DNA of 64,000 bases from contig NZ_JAHCMB010000061.1 in assembly GCF_019904155.1 (NCBI RefSeq), positions 1-64,000 of the forward strand, written 5' to 3'. The translations under genes were made by a program, and so were the position numbers. Source of the stretch: Paenibacillus sinensis (lineage in GTDB: Bacteria > Bacillota > Bacilli > Paenibacillales > Paenibacillaceae). The notes below the pieces were generated by a model, which was given only the letters and a program-made list of their open reading frames with translations, did no database searches and was not told where the DNA came from. The number at the start of each line of letters is the position of its first letter. The first letter of the stretch is position 1. Positions 33,257 to 42,960 of this stretch are shown piece by piece.

Positions 33257-34710
33257 ATGCTCGCCCCCTCTGGTTGAATCTTTTCTTTCTTATTCATCAG
33301 ACCCCAAATCGGGCTGTTTACGGTCATATCCATGTCCTTGGCAAAAATCTTGAAGCCGTCGAAGCCATGGTACGGACCGCTATAATCCCAAGAGTGCATT
33401 TGACGGAACGGAATGCCCATCTTGTGATATACGTATTTCTCCTTAACGCCGGAGCCTACGAGGTCAACACCCATCTTCTGAGCCAGTTCTTCCAATTCGT
33501 ATGCAGTCGGATCATCCATGATGATCGATCCTTCTTGCATCATCGGGAACGTTCTTTCATAGTCGTCCTTGTGAGCGAATTCGTAACCGGAAGCTACGAT
33601 ATCCATGCCCAGATCTTCGTATGCGCCTACCGTATGGCGGGAACGCAGACCGCCGATCATCAGCAGCACTTTCTTGCCTTCCAGACGAGGTCTGTACTTG
33701 GCGATGATTTTGTCCATTTCCACCTTGTGCTTGGCGATCATCTTCTCGCAGTTCTCTTGAATCTTCTCGTCGAACATAGCGGCGATGGCGCGCAGGCTTT
33801 CATAGGTCTTGGACGGACCGAAGAAGTTATATTCAAACCACGGAATACCGTAAGCTTTCTCCATATGGTCAACCATGTAGTTCATGGAACGGTGACAGTG
33901 GATCAGGTTCAGCTTCGCTTTGTGGGCAATTTCCAGCTCGTTCAGTGTGCCGTCTCCGGACCATTGGGCAATTACGCGAAGACCCATTTCTTCGAGCAGG
34001 ATACGGGAAGCCCAAGCATCGCCGCCGATGTTGTAGTCACCGATGATATTGACATCGTAAGGACCGGTTTCCTTCAGATCGGCTTTGCCGAGAACGAAGT
34101 CGCGGATGGCGTCGTTCGCAATATGGTGACCGAGCGATTGGCTGACGCCGCGGAAGCCTTCGCAGCGAACCGGAACGATCGGCATGTCAAGCTCCTTGCT
34201 CATCTTCTTGGATACTGCTTCGATGTCGTCGCCGATCAGACCAACCGGACACTCGGATTGAACGGAAATCCCTTTTGCCAGCGGGAACATTTCCTTAATT
34301 TCACGGCAGATGATTTCCAGCTTCTTGTCGCCGCCGAAGACGATGTCTGTCTCGGAGTAGTCACTGGTAACCTGCATAGCGGTGAAGTTGTCAATGCCCA
34401 GCGTGCCATTCGCATAGTTGCGGCGTGTGCCCCAGCTGTACTGTCCGCAGCCGATCGGGCCGTGGGAGATGTGAACCATGTCCTTGATCGGTCCCCATAC
34501 TACGCCTTTCGAACCGGCATAAGAGCAGCCGCGCGGCGTCATAACGCCCGGACGGGATTTAATGTTCGATTTCAGGGAGCAACTGCAGCTTTCCTTTGAT
34601 TCCTCAGTGTTAACCTGAAAGTGCTTTTTGCGGTCCTTCCTTGCTTTATCGGGATAGGCTTCCAGAATCTCTTCAACTAGTTTTTTATTAGCCTCAATAT
34701 CCAGTCCCAT
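33253..34710 (-). CDS. nifD: Nitrogenase MoFe protein alpha chain NifD
   Basis: 485 residues. Carries FeMo-co, the N2-reduction site. P-cluster cysteines are in [19 protein letters not shown] and [14 protein letters not shown]. The FeMo-co cysteine ligand is in HCHRSMNY and the histidine ligand in [17 protein letters not shown]. The molybdenum-type residues are all present; no sign of Vnf or Anf type. Preceded by a strong AAAGGAGG. Separated from nifH by 170 bases containing a hairpin, and overlaps nifK by four. Confidence 0.98.
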   Translation of the reverse strand: MGLDIEANKKLVEEILEAYPDKARKDRKKHFQVNTEESKESCSCSLKSNIKSRPGVMTPRGCSYAGSKGVVWGPIKDMVHISHGPIGCGQYSWGTRRNYANGTLGIDNFTAMQVTSDYSETDIVFGGDKKLEIICREIKEMFPLAKGISVQSECPVGLIGDDIEAVSKKMSKELDMPIVPVRCEGFRGVSQSLGHHIANDAIRDFVLGKADLKETGPYDVNIIGDYNIGGDAWASRILLEEMGLRVIAQWSGDGTLNELEIAHKAKLNLIHCHRSMNYMVDHMEKAYGIPWFEYNFFGPSKTYESLRAIAAMFDEKIQENCEKMIAKHKVEMDKIIAKYRPRLEGKKVLLMIGGLRSRHTVGAYEDLGMDIVASGYEFAHKDDYERTFPMMQEGSIIMDDPTAYELEELAQKMGVDLVGSGVKEKYVYHKMGIPFRQMHSWDYSGPYHGFDGFKIFAKDMDMTVNSPIWGLMNKKEKIQPEGASI

Positions 34711-34782
34711 TCGTTGAACCTCCTTTTTTCATTTAGCAGATGACTGCATCCTTGGCGGCATTTTCTACGTTCGCCTAGCCTT

Positions 34783-34815
34783 CGGCGGATGATCGTCTCT
34801 CCACTCCATCCGCCG
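34783..34815 (-). other. Hairpin in the nifH-nifD intergenic region
   Basis: CGGCGGATG pairs with CATCCGCCG across a 15-base loop, about 65 bases after the nifH stop, with no T-run. Such structures after nifH are generally taken to stabilise the nifH message, giving the excess of Fe protein over MoFe protein. Confidence 0.65.
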
Positions 34816-34880
34816 GTTAACTTTTCTTGTTATGAGAAGTAGTCCCGCAATATATCTGATCTCAAGTTCTATTCTTTATA

Positions 34881-35765
<885 letters not shown>

Positions 35766-37142
35766 TCATCCCTTCGAAATATTTATGTGTTCAAAATAAG
35801 AACCGTATTTTACACTTTCAAGAATTGCTTCTTGAATTCCGCCTTTGCGGACCAGCGGCAGGATGCCAGCCTTGTTCAACGCCATGCGAGGCGCATCGCC
35901 GATTCCGGAGCTTAAGAGAATCCGGCAGTCGCTCAGAATCGATGTAATCTCCTGAAGCGTTTCGCCTTTCTCCCCGTTGCAATCCGCCGTGCCGTGGCAG
36001 TAAGCCTGTATCTTACGCATACCGATGAACTTCACTTCGGTTCCGTCTGTATCGTAGATCATGAATTCCGTCGCGTGGCCAAAATGCTGATTAACCTTGT
36101 CTCCGCCGCGGGAAGCAACGGCGACCCGGGTTCTCTTGTTCTCGTCCAGTATGGAGCGCTGGTTCGACTTCGCAATCATGCGCTGCCGGATCTTGGCGTC
36201 CAGTTCCTGCTGGAACTGCTCTCTGGCATCGAGGTCGATCACCAGATCATCATCCATCTTATCGAGCTGGAAATCCTGATTGCGGTCCTGACCGAGCAAC
36301 CCTACCGCGTCCGCGCGGCACTGCCGGCAGTGGCGCATCAGCTTGGTTCCGCCCTCGCTCAGCTTCTCTTGCAGCTGAATCAATTCTTTGGGGCGCGGCG
36401 CCTTGCGTCCATCTTTCTCGTACTGGCTGCCCGGAGCGATAATCAGCGGCGTCACATTATGAATCGTCGCGCCAAGCTCCTTGACTTTCTTCGATACTTC
36501 GAGCAGATGCTCGTCGTTGACTCCCGGAATCATGATCGAGTTAACTTTGACGAGAATGCCTCTCTTGGCCAGTTCCTCCACGCCCTGAAGCTGGCGGCTG
36601 ATCAGGAGAGCGGCGGCTTCTCTTCCTTCGTAACGAACCCCTTCGTCAAATACCCAGGGATAAATCTCCTTGCCTACGTCCGGGTCGATGGCATTGATCG
36701 TAATCGTTACATGTCCGATCCCCAATTCCACGATTCGATCAATGTGCCGATACAGCGTCAGGCCGTTCGTACTGAGGCAGGTCATGACATCGGGCACATG
36801 CTTCTTGACTCTGGCGAACGTGTCGAACGTCTTGTCCGCGTTGGCCAGCGGATCGCCAGGCCCTGCAATGCCGACTACCGACAGTTGCATAAGCTGCGCT
36901 GCCACACCCTTAACCTTCCGCTCCGCTTGCTCCGGAGAGAGCACCTCACTGACAACCCCCGGTCTGCTTTCGTTCACGCAGTCGAATTTGCGGTTGCAGT
37001 AATTGCACTGAATGTTGCAGGCGGGAGCGACCGGAATATGCATCCGGGCAAAGAACCGATGGGCTTCTTCGTTGTAGCAAGGGTGGCGACTGATATCATC
37101 CACTGCTGCGTTTGATGAACACGATGTCGGCTCCGGCTTCAT
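35766..37142 (-). CDS. nifB: Radical SAM FeMo-co biosynthesis protein NifB
   Basis: 458 residues. Fuses two [4Fe-4S] clusters and inserts carbide to make NifB-co. The radical SAM cysteines are C42, C46 and C49 (CNIQCNYC). The core continues GIAGPGDPLAN, and later CRQCRADAVG provides accessory cluster cysteines. A NifX-like domain occupies about residues 345-455 (RVAVASRGGDKVNQHFGHA), as in most NifB. The start at 37142 has a near-perfect TTAAGGAGGTGG site; an earlier in-frame Met lacks one. It is the first gene of the operon, with a leader of about 280 bases. Confidence 0.96.
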   Translation of the reverse strand: MKPEPTSCSSNAAVDDISRHPCYNEEAHRFFARMHIPVAPACNIQCNYCNRKFDCVNESRPGVVSEVLSPEQAERKVKGVAAQLMQLSVVGIAGPGDPLANADKTFDTFARVKKHVPDVMTCLSTNGLTLYRHIDRIVELGIGHVTITINAIDPDVGKEIYPWVFDEGVRYEGREAAALLISRQLQGVEELAKRGILVKVNSIMIPGVNDEHLLEVSKKVKELGATIHNVTPLIIAPGSQYEKDGRKAPRPKELIQLQEKLSEGGTKLMRHCRQCRADAVGLLGQDRNQDFQLDKMDDDLVIDLDAREQFQQELDAKIRQRMIAKSNQRSILDENKRTRVAVASRGGDKVNQHFGHATEFMIYDTDGTEVKFIGMRKIQAYCHGTADCNGEKGETLQEITSILSDCRILLSSGIGDAPRMALNKAGILPLVRKGGIQEAILESVKYGSYFEHINISKG

Positions 37143-37185
37143 TGTTCCCACCTCCTTAATATAATGAGGAGACTCTAGCTCCCTA

Positions 37186-37222
37186 CGCACGCTTCGCTTC
37201 GTTCCCGTGTCGGAAGCGTGCG
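37186..37222 (-). other. Strong hairpin in the nifB leader
   Basis: CGCACGCTTC pairs with GAAGCGTGCG across a 17-base loop, ending about 30 bases before the nifB ribosome binding site. No T-run follows, so it is not a simple terminator. It could protect the 5' end or affect translation of nifB. Confidence 0.6.
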
Positions 37223-37426
37223 CCCAAGTTCCTTTCGAAACACCGTCACAAACATTGATGTTTCAGAAGCGTATCCTTGGGGTTAATTCCCGATTAGCGA
37301 CATGTGAGTTAACCTTCAATCTCTTGTTAGGTTTCCTCACTCTAACCTTGCTTGACTGCCTTTGCTGTACCCCAATCATATTTTCAAACCCGTATATCGT
37401 CAATTAGCCTCTCCACGAAAAAACCT

Positions 37427-37456
37427 GTCATATCCGTGTGTTTACATTTTCGTCAA
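37427..37456 (-). promoter_or_regulatory. Candidate sigma-A promoter of the nif operon
   Basis: TTGACG (-35, 37451-37456) and TATGAC (-10, 37427-37432) with an 18-base spacer. No sigma-54 -24/-12 element is seen, in line with known Paenibacillus nif promoters. The GlnR site ends six bases upstream of the -35. Confidence 0.65.
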
Positions 37457-37462
37457 ATCATA

Positions 37463-37479
37463 TGTCATAAAAGGTGACA
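37463..37479 (-). promoter_or_regulatory. GlnR operator of the nif operon
   Basis: TGTCA-N7-TGACA, an exact match to the GlnR/TnrA consensus TGTNAN7TNACA. Placed directly upstream of the -35 box, the position from which GlnR activates nif in Paenibacillus under nitrogen limitation. A second, repressing GlnR site described downstream of the -10 in relatives is not recognisable here beyond a half-site. Confidence 0.88.
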
Positions 37480-37669
37480 TTCAAATACCATGTTTCCGTT
37501 TTCATAACTTGTTTTCATTGAAAATCAATGTCAATGCCGCTTCTGAATTTGATACAGATTTAACGCTGTCTTTAACGCCCGTTAACGTTCTTTCGACATG
37601 GCCCGGGAAATTTTGCGGAACTCTCAGCCGGACATTCGTTCATTAATAGAAAGGGATTTCTTTCTTTGG

Positions 37670-37698
37670 TTGACAATCTGTCTCTCCTCCTTTATGAT
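37670..37698 (+). promoter_or_regulatory. Sigma-A promoter of the terC riboswitch transcript
   Basis: TTGACA and TATGAT with a 17-base spacer, about 30 bases before the riboswitch aptamer. Confidence 0.85.
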
Positions 37699-37730
37699 CG
37701 TAATAGATTAAAGCCAACCGAATATCCCGT

Positions 37731-37886
37731 AAAGGGGAGTAGCTGTTAAGCAAAGTCGTCAATACGAGAAAGAGCGTCATGTTCTCCGGCTTTGTTGGCA
37801 ATTATCCAATTGTTAGCGAGACCTTTACCATTCAGATTGAATCTCTTTTTTGGAGAATCACGCTGTTTGGTAAAGGTCTTTTTTAT
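37731..37886 (+). ncRNA. yybP-ykoY manganese riboswitch with terminator platform
   Basis: The two conserved internal loops of the yybP-ykoY class are present: AAAGGGGAGTAGCTG at the start and GTCGTCAATACGAG soon after, followed by CCGGCTTTGTTGGCA and GTTAGCGAGACC. These loops hold Mn2+ (and Mg2+) in known structures. The expression platform is a terminator, GACCTTTACC / GGTAAAGGTC with a U-tract (37819-37886), whose left arm overlaps the 3' end of the aptamer, so Mn2+ binding should prevent termination. It fits the downstream TerC exporter, as with B. subtilis ykoY. Confidence 0.95.
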
Positions 37887-37925
37887 ATAATTTTAGGCCA
37901 TTTTAAATTCAGGAGGTTGTAAGAA

Positions 37926-38768
37926 ATGGATGTAGGTTTGTTATTGGAATACGGCTGGGTGCTCCTCGTGCTGGTTGCGCTGGAAGGACTGCTTGCAGCC
38001 GACAACGCGCTGGTGCTCGCCATTATGGTGAAGCATCTGCCCGAGGAGACGAGGAAAAAAGCTCTCTTCTATGGACTGTTCGGCGCCTTTATTTTCCGCT
38101 TCGGATCGCTGTTCGTGATTTCCTACCTTGTCGATATTTGGCAGGTCCAGGCGATTGGAGCCCTCTATCTGCTGTTCATAGCGGGAAATCATATCATCCG
38201 CAAAATCATTGCAGCCCGCAGGCCTGAGGCACAATCGATTACGGATGAAGCGGCCAACAAAGACGGCAAGGAAGCTTCCGGCGGTAAGAAGTCCAGCTTC
38301 TGGCTGACCGTGCTTAAAGTCGAAATCGCAGATATCGCATTTGCCGTCGATTCGATCCTGGCTGCAGTCGCATTAGCCGTGGCGCTTCCGCCCAGCGGTC
38401 TTCCGCAGATCGGCGGTCTGGACGGCGGCGTATTCCTTGTTATTTTTGCCGGCGGGTTTATCGGGCTTGTCATTATGCGGTTCGCCGCTTCCGTCTTCGT
38501 CAAATTGCTTCACTCGCGCCCGGGTCTTGAAGTCGCCGCGTTTGTTATCGTAGGCTGGGTTGGCGTCAAGCTGGCCGTCATTACGCTCGCGCATCCGTCT
38601 CTCGGCGTTCTGTCGGAGCATTTCGCGCACAGCACCGCTTGGAAAGCGACATTCTATATCGTGCTGGTACTCATTGCCGCCATCGGCTGGTTCATGAGCA
38701 AGCAGGTGACAGTAGAACATAAAGACGAGAATCCGGTGCAAGAGGCAGACACACAGTTAGGCAAGTAA
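37926..38768 (+). CDS. TerC family membrane protein, probable Mn2+ exporter
   Basis: 280 residues with about seven to eight hydrophobic segments. The TerC hallmark acidic membrane motifs are present: ALEGLLAADNALV near residues 18-30 and VEIADIAFAVDSILAA in the second half. A hydrophilic loop (about 98-125) separates the halves. Homologues such as YkoY/YceF (MeeY/MeeF) export manganese, partly to load secreted enzymes. A GGAGG site precedes the ATG. Control by the riboswitch at 37731-37886 strongly supports a role in manganese efflux. Confidence 0.92.
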   Translation: MDVGLLLEYGWVLLVLVALEGLLAADNALVLAIMVKHLPEETRKKALFYGLFGAFIFRFGSLFVISYLVDIWQVQAIGALYLLFIAGNHIIRKIIAARRPEAQSITDEAANKDGKEASGGKKSSFWLTVLKVEIADIAFAVDSILAAVALAVALPPSGLPQIGGLDGGVFLVIFAGGFIGLVIMRFAASVFVKLLHSRPGLEVAAFVIVGWVGVKLAVITLAHPSLGVLSEHFAHSTAWKATFYIVLVLIAAIGWFMSKQVTVEHKDENPVQEADTQLGK

Positions 38769-38837
38769 CCTCCGCAAACCTCCAAAGAGAGAGAACCGTA
38801 TCGCTGTCTGATCACCCCTCTCGATGTGGATCATAGC

Positions 38838-38880
38838 AAAAAGGCCGTTCCGACTTCCGGAATGGAAGAAGGTTCGGCCT
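38838..38880 (-). terminator. Terminator-like hairpin on the minus strand
   Basis: On the minus strand AGGCCG...CTTCC / GGAAG...CGGCCT is followed by TTTTTGC. The nearest minus-strand gene, rlmN, lies upstream beyond another terminator, so this may be a back-up stop. The remainder of 38769-39042 contains no gene I would support. Confidence 0.45.
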
Positions 38881-39042
38881 GCGGTGATCCGCTCAACTTT
38901 GATACTGTTTTATTAAATTATTCCAACTTTCTTGATAGGATTATAATGTATTATTTTCATACACGTCAATGTTCTTCTTGCCAAAAAAGAGGAGTTTATC
39001 ATCAAATGTTACAATCGTGTGAGGAATCGACCTACGTAGTTG

Positions 39043-39082
39043 CAAAAACCCGCTTACGCCGGATGGCACAAGCGGGTTTTTG
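39043..39082. terminator. Bidirectional terminator after rlmN
   Basis: A 13-bp perfect inverted repeat CAAAAACCCGCTT / AAGCGGGTTTTTG, A-run and T-run on either side, about 35 bases after the rlmN stop. Confidence 0.9.
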
Positions 39083-39117
39083 CTGTAAGCAATGGAGTTG
39101 CTCCTAGGTTCAATGAA

Positions 39118-40203
39118 TTATCCAAGAGCCGATTGTTTAATCTGCTTGATCTCTTTGATCTGCTTGCTCCGCAGCTGGCCGCAGGCGGCGTCGATGTCCG
39201 ATCCCTGCTCCAGACGCGTGCTGACGCTGATGCCCTGCTTCTTCAGGATATCAAAGAATGTCCGGACCGTCTCCCGGTCGCTCCGCTGATACTGGCTGTG
39301 TTCATCAACCGGGTTGTATGGGATGAGGTTGACATTCACAAGCGGGCCGTAGCCGCGGATCAGTTCCGCCAGCTCAAGCGCATGCTCCTGCTGGTCGTTG
39401 ACGTCCCGGAGAAGGATATATTCAAGCGTCGTTCTGCGCTTCGTCTTCTGAAGATAATACTCAAGCGCCGACATCAGCTTCTCGATCGGAACGGCGCGGT
39501 TGATCTTCATTATACGAGTGCGCAGCTCATTGTTCGGCGCATGCAGGGAGATCGCCAGATTTACCTGCAAATTGCGGTCCGTAAATTCAATGATTTTGTC
39601 TGCAAGTCCGCTGGTGGAGACCGTAATACGGCGTCCGGCGATGTCGAGACCCTTCTGATTCTTGATAATCTGGATGAAAGCTGTCAAATTCTCAAAGTTG
39701 TCGAAGGGCTCTCCGATCCCCATGACCACGATATGACTGACCGATTCGCCATTGCCCTGCGCGTCCAGATACATCTGAACCTGCATGATCTGCTCCACAA
39801 TCTCGCCTGCGGACAGATCCCGGTCCTTCTTCAGCAGTCCGCTCGCGCAGAAGCTGCAGCCGATGTTGCAGCCCACCTGGGTCGTTACGCAGACGGCAAG
39901 GCCGTATTTCTGGCGCATCAGCACCGTCTCGATCAGGTTGCCGTCCAACAGTCTGAACAGAAATTTGACGGTTCCGTCCACGGATTCCTGCTTCACATGC
40001 TCGGTCAACGTGCTTATGGTAAAATGCCCGGCCAACAGCTCGAGCGCCTCCGGATTCACTTCCTCCATTTGCCCGAAATCCGTAACCCGCTTCATATAGA
40101 GATAATCCCATACCTGAAGCGCCCGGAATTTGCGGTGTCCGCGTTCCAACAGCCAGGCGGCGAGCCCGTCAAAGGTCAAACCGTAAATGGATGTTTTGCT
40201 CAT
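39118..40203 (-). CDS. rlmN: Dual-specificity RNA methyltransferase RlmN
   Basis: 361 residues. Radical SAM enzyme that methylates C2 of A2503 in 23S rRNA and A37 in some tRNAs. The [4Fe-4S] cysteines are C112, C116 and C119 (GCNIGCSFCASG). MGIGEPFDNF follows, and the C-terminal GSDIDAACGQLR contains the second catalytic cysteine that distinguishes RlmN/Cfr. Nothing suggests the resistance enzyme Cfr; the length and N-terminus fit RlmN. It is a single-gene unit ended by the hairpin at 39043. Confidence 0.96.
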   Translation of the reverse strand: MSKTSIYGLTFDGLAAWLLERGHRKFRALQVWDYLYMKRVTDFGQMEEVNPEALELLAGHFTISTLTEHVKQESVDGTVKFLFRLLDGNLIETVLMRQKYGLAVCVTTQVGCNIGCSFCASGLLKKDRDLSAGEIVEQIMQVQMYLDAQGNGESVSHIVVMGIGEPFDNFENLTAFIQIIKNQKGLDIAGRRITVSTSGLADKIIEFTDRNLQVNLAISLHAPNNELRTRIMKINRAVPIEKLMSALEYYLQKTKRRTTLEYILLRDVNDQQEHALELAELIRGYGPLVNVNLIPYNPVDEHSQYQRSDRETVRTFFDILKKQGISVSTRLEQGSDIDAACGQLRSKQIKEIKQIKQSALG

Positions 40204-40347
40204 GATTTATCCTCTCTCCAAGACTTGCAGCGCAAGCCTGTCAATTCTAGCCCTTGGCTTCCCGTAAGGAAGACAATCATATCTTATTGTCCCAAATTTT
40301 TTATATTAAAACAAGAGGAAAAGACAGCCGCTACGCCATTTGGAACG

Positions 40348-40386
40348 AAAAAAACCGGCTGAAGCATAATCAATGCCTCAGCCGGG
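40348..40386 (-). terminator. Terminator of the YcdB/SLH gene
   Basis: On the minus strand CCGGCTGAGGCAT pairs with ATGCTTCAGCCGG, followed by TTTTTTT, about 45 bases after the stop. Confidence 0.88.
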
Positions 40387-40431
40387 TACACCTCTTGTTA
40401 TGCTATTAAGACGTGCATCAACCGTGAATTA

Positions 40432-42813
40432 CTAGTAACGGGTCTGCCCGATGGTTTGATCCGTCTTGCCCTGAAGCTCTACGAGCTTCATTATCACCTT
40501 CGCGGCATCGGCGCGGGTTACGGCGCCGGCGGGATTGAATTTCCCGATCTGGCCTTCCAGCAGGCCCAGTCTTACCGCTACGGCTACCTCTCCTTTGCGG
40601 GAGATCTGCGCGGCATCGGAAAATCCGGTGACCGAAGGATCATTCTCCAGGTAAGCCGAGAATTTATCGTATCCCACTAGGGAGGTCAACAGAACGGCAA
40701 ATTGCTCCCGGGTCAGCGGAGTATCCGGGTTGAACGCGCTGCCCGAAGCGATCCACTTGTTCTGAGCGGCATAAGCGACCGCCGGGTAGTAGGAACTGTC
40801 CGGGGCAATACCCGCGATAGCTTTGCGGTCCTGAATGCCCACATAAGCGCTCAGATTGCCTGCTGTGAGGGCATTGCCCATCCAGGTCAGCCATTCACCA
40901 GTTGTGAGCTGGGCGTCAGGCTTCACCTTGCCGCTCTCATCGGGAACTAGGATGTTGTATTTCACCAGCGTGGACAGCGCCTCTTCGGCCGGATTGCCCT
41001 TGATATCGGTGACGGAAGCATCGTTCTGCAACTGGTTCTGTAACTGGAACTGAGGCGTCAATACGCCGGTTACAGCGTCGAGTATCCGCTGAGGGCTGAC
41101 GGCGGCTTCGGCATCGACCGGAGCATACACCAGCTTGACGACAGGGTCCGTATAACCTGTAGCCCCATAGCCTCCAAAGGACTGGTACTGCAGCTTCGTT
41201 GTATACAGGCCGATAAGTTGAGCCAGTGCGTCATCCTTGGAAATCTTGACATCAGACCGCTTCAGCTTCGAGCCATCGAGCTCGGTGAGCTGAGAAGTAT
41301 AATAATTCACCAGATTTCCGTCGCCATCCAGTGTAACTACAATACCGCCGTCATCGACCCGGATGCCATTGACAAACCGGATGAACTGGAAGCCGTAGCC
41401 TCCGTCTGCATTCGGCACGTTCTTCTCGGGAACCGCCAGCTTCAAGCTGCTGGATGCGTTCGGATACAGCTTGTTGATCATGGCAATGGCCTTGTCCTTG
41501 GATTGCTTGTAGGTGAGCTTGCCGGTCTTAGGTTTGGCGGAGTCAGCGGCCGAGCCGCCCGTCAAATCCTGGCTTTTGTTGTAGCTGATAATCTGTCCCG
41601 TCAGGGCGTCGACAGACGCACTAGTCTGGGACATCATGCCCCCGAGTGCGCCGGATTGAATCCAGAACAGGTTCCAGACCTTGCGTTCGTTGCCCGTATA
41701 GCCACCGAAGAGTGTGCTGGAATTCAGCCGCAGGCTCGTTGGGATCGTGACGATCTTCTTCACGGCTTGGACCGCCTCATCGTTCGTTATCTCTTCGCTC
41801 GAGCTTCTCGGGGTGAAGCGGGCTTGCAGCTGCGGCACATCGGCATACACGGTCTGTGAGACCGTGCTGACAGTTCCGTCAATGATGCTCAGACGGCTTC
41901 CGGAAGAGGCATCAATCGGGTACAGCGCTGTATCGACAGGCTTCCAGCCCAGTACCCAGCGGTTAAGCCCGCTTGTGCCGTAGACCGGGATATATACAAG
42001 CTCCACATCAAACTTGCTCTTGAAAGTCTGCTCCGCCTGCTGTGCGGATACGGCAGCCTTTGTCGTAGGATAATTCCATCGCTCGGCCGATTTGTTGAAC
42101 ATCTTCACGAGGCCGTTCCCGTCAATTCCGATGGTTACGTTCTCAAACGCGGAAGAAATGCCCCCATGCTTGACGGTAAAATAGAAACCATACTGGGCGG
42201 GGCCGAACAGGGAAGGATTCGATGCATAATAATAATTGCTGTTAGAAACCTCCAGATCATCGGCGGAAATAGACGTCGCGGCCTTTGTGATAAAGGCTTT
42301 CGCCTTCTCCAATGCCTGATCACGGGTAAGAGCAGGCGGATAATAGCTCTCATTGTCCTGATCGCCCAAATTTATATATGTACTGATCAGGTCGCCGTTA
42401 ATGGCATCCACCTGGCTGCTGAAGCCGAAGGAGCCGGTACCGGTACGGAAACTCCATTGAATATCCCAGACCATCTGGTTGGAAGGGGCCGGAGATACGT
42501 TCGTAATCCCGAGTTGAACATTGGAGACTTCCGCGTCCTTTAGTTCGGGGAACAGCTCCCTGACCTTGGCGATCGCCTGCTCTTTCGTAAATTTCGCCTT
42601 CGCCGGATCTGCCGTACTGCTCTGCTCTAAGCCTGATGGAGAGCTTGCATTCACCACGACAGTATTTGAGACTGACGCGCTGGCAGCCGCCGTTGACGAG
42701 TCTGCGGACACCCATCCGCCCGGAATCGCCAAGGCGAGAACCATAAGCCCGCTTGCAGCCGACTTGGCCGCTATGCCGGTGATTCCTTTTGCCACTCTGT
42801 CTGTTTTACTCAA
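40432..42813 (-). CDS. S-layer anchored protein with YcdB/YcdC (PepSY-like) repeats
   Basis: 793 residues. TTG start behind a strong AAGGAGGATG. A signal peptide covers about residues 1-38 (GLMVLALAIPGGWVSA). Four or so YcdB/YcdC-type repeats follow (residues 70-590), each opening with a helix like FTKEQAIAKVRELFPEL or LTRDQALEKAKAFI and ending in a strand such as VDAINGDLIS, resembling PepSY domains. The C-terminus (about 600-780) has SLH repeats for attachment to secondary cell wall polymer. PepSY-like domains are thought to restrain peptidases; the actual role is unknown. Single gene with its own terminator. Confidence 0.85.
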   Translation of the reverse strand: MSKTDRVAKGITGIAAKSAASGLMVLALAIPGGWVSADSSTAAASASVSNTVVVNASSPSGLEQSSTADPAKAKFTKEQAIAKVRELFPELKDAEVSNVQLGITNVSPAPSNQMVWDIQWSFRTGTGSFGFSSQVDAINGDLISTYINLGDQDNESYYPPALTRDQALEKAKAFITKAATSISADDLEVSNSNYYYASNPSLFGPAQYGFYFTVKHGGISSAFENVTIGIDGNGLVKMFNKSAERWNYPTTKAAVSAQQAEQTFKSKFDVELVYIPVYGTSGLNRWVLGWKPVDTALYPIDASSGSRLSIIDGTVSTVSQTVYADVPQLQARFTPRSSSEEITNDEAVQAVKKIVTIPTSLRLNSSTLFGGYTGNERKVWNLFWIQSGALGGMMSQTSASVDALTGQIISYNKSQDLTGGSAADSAKPKTGKLTYKQSKDKAIAMINKLYPNASSSLKLAVPEKNVPNADGGYGFQFIRFVNGIRVDDGGIVVTLDGDGNLVNYYTSQLTELDGSKLKRSDVKISKDDALAQLIGLYTTKLQYQSFGGYGATGYTDPVVKLVYAPVDAEAAVSPQRILDAVTGVLTPQFQLQNQLQNDASVTDIKGNPAEEALSTLVKYNILVPDESGKVKPDAQLTTGEWLTWMGNALTAGNLSAYVGIQDRKAIAGIAPDSSYYPAVAYAAQNKWIASGSAFNPDTPLTREQFAVLLTSLVGYDKFSAYLENDPSVTGFSDAAQISRKGEVAVAVRLGLLEGQIGKFNPAGAVTRADAAKVIMKLVELQGKTDQTIGQTRY

Positions 42814-42960
42814 ATCCTCATCCTCCTTTTAGTTTTTCTTCTAAAATTATATAGTCTATTGTATTTATTTTCCATGAAAAAATAACCTCCCTCCGGCATC
42901 GGCCGGCGGAAGGTCCAAATATTGCTGCCTATTCCCATTTCTTTTTTTCAGCTTACAGTG

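Noticed and set aside
37390..37440. Second GlnR site downstream of the nif -10
   Set aside because: Only a TGACA half-site is found; no partner TGTNA at seven bases.
38826..39107. 93-codon plus-strand frame after the TerC gene
   Set aside because: Crosses two hairpins, has no ribosome binding site, and odd Cys-rich composition.
39040..40362. 440-codon plus-strand frame opposite rlmN
   Set aside because: Wholly antisense to rlmN, begins inside its terminator, and shows no family motif.
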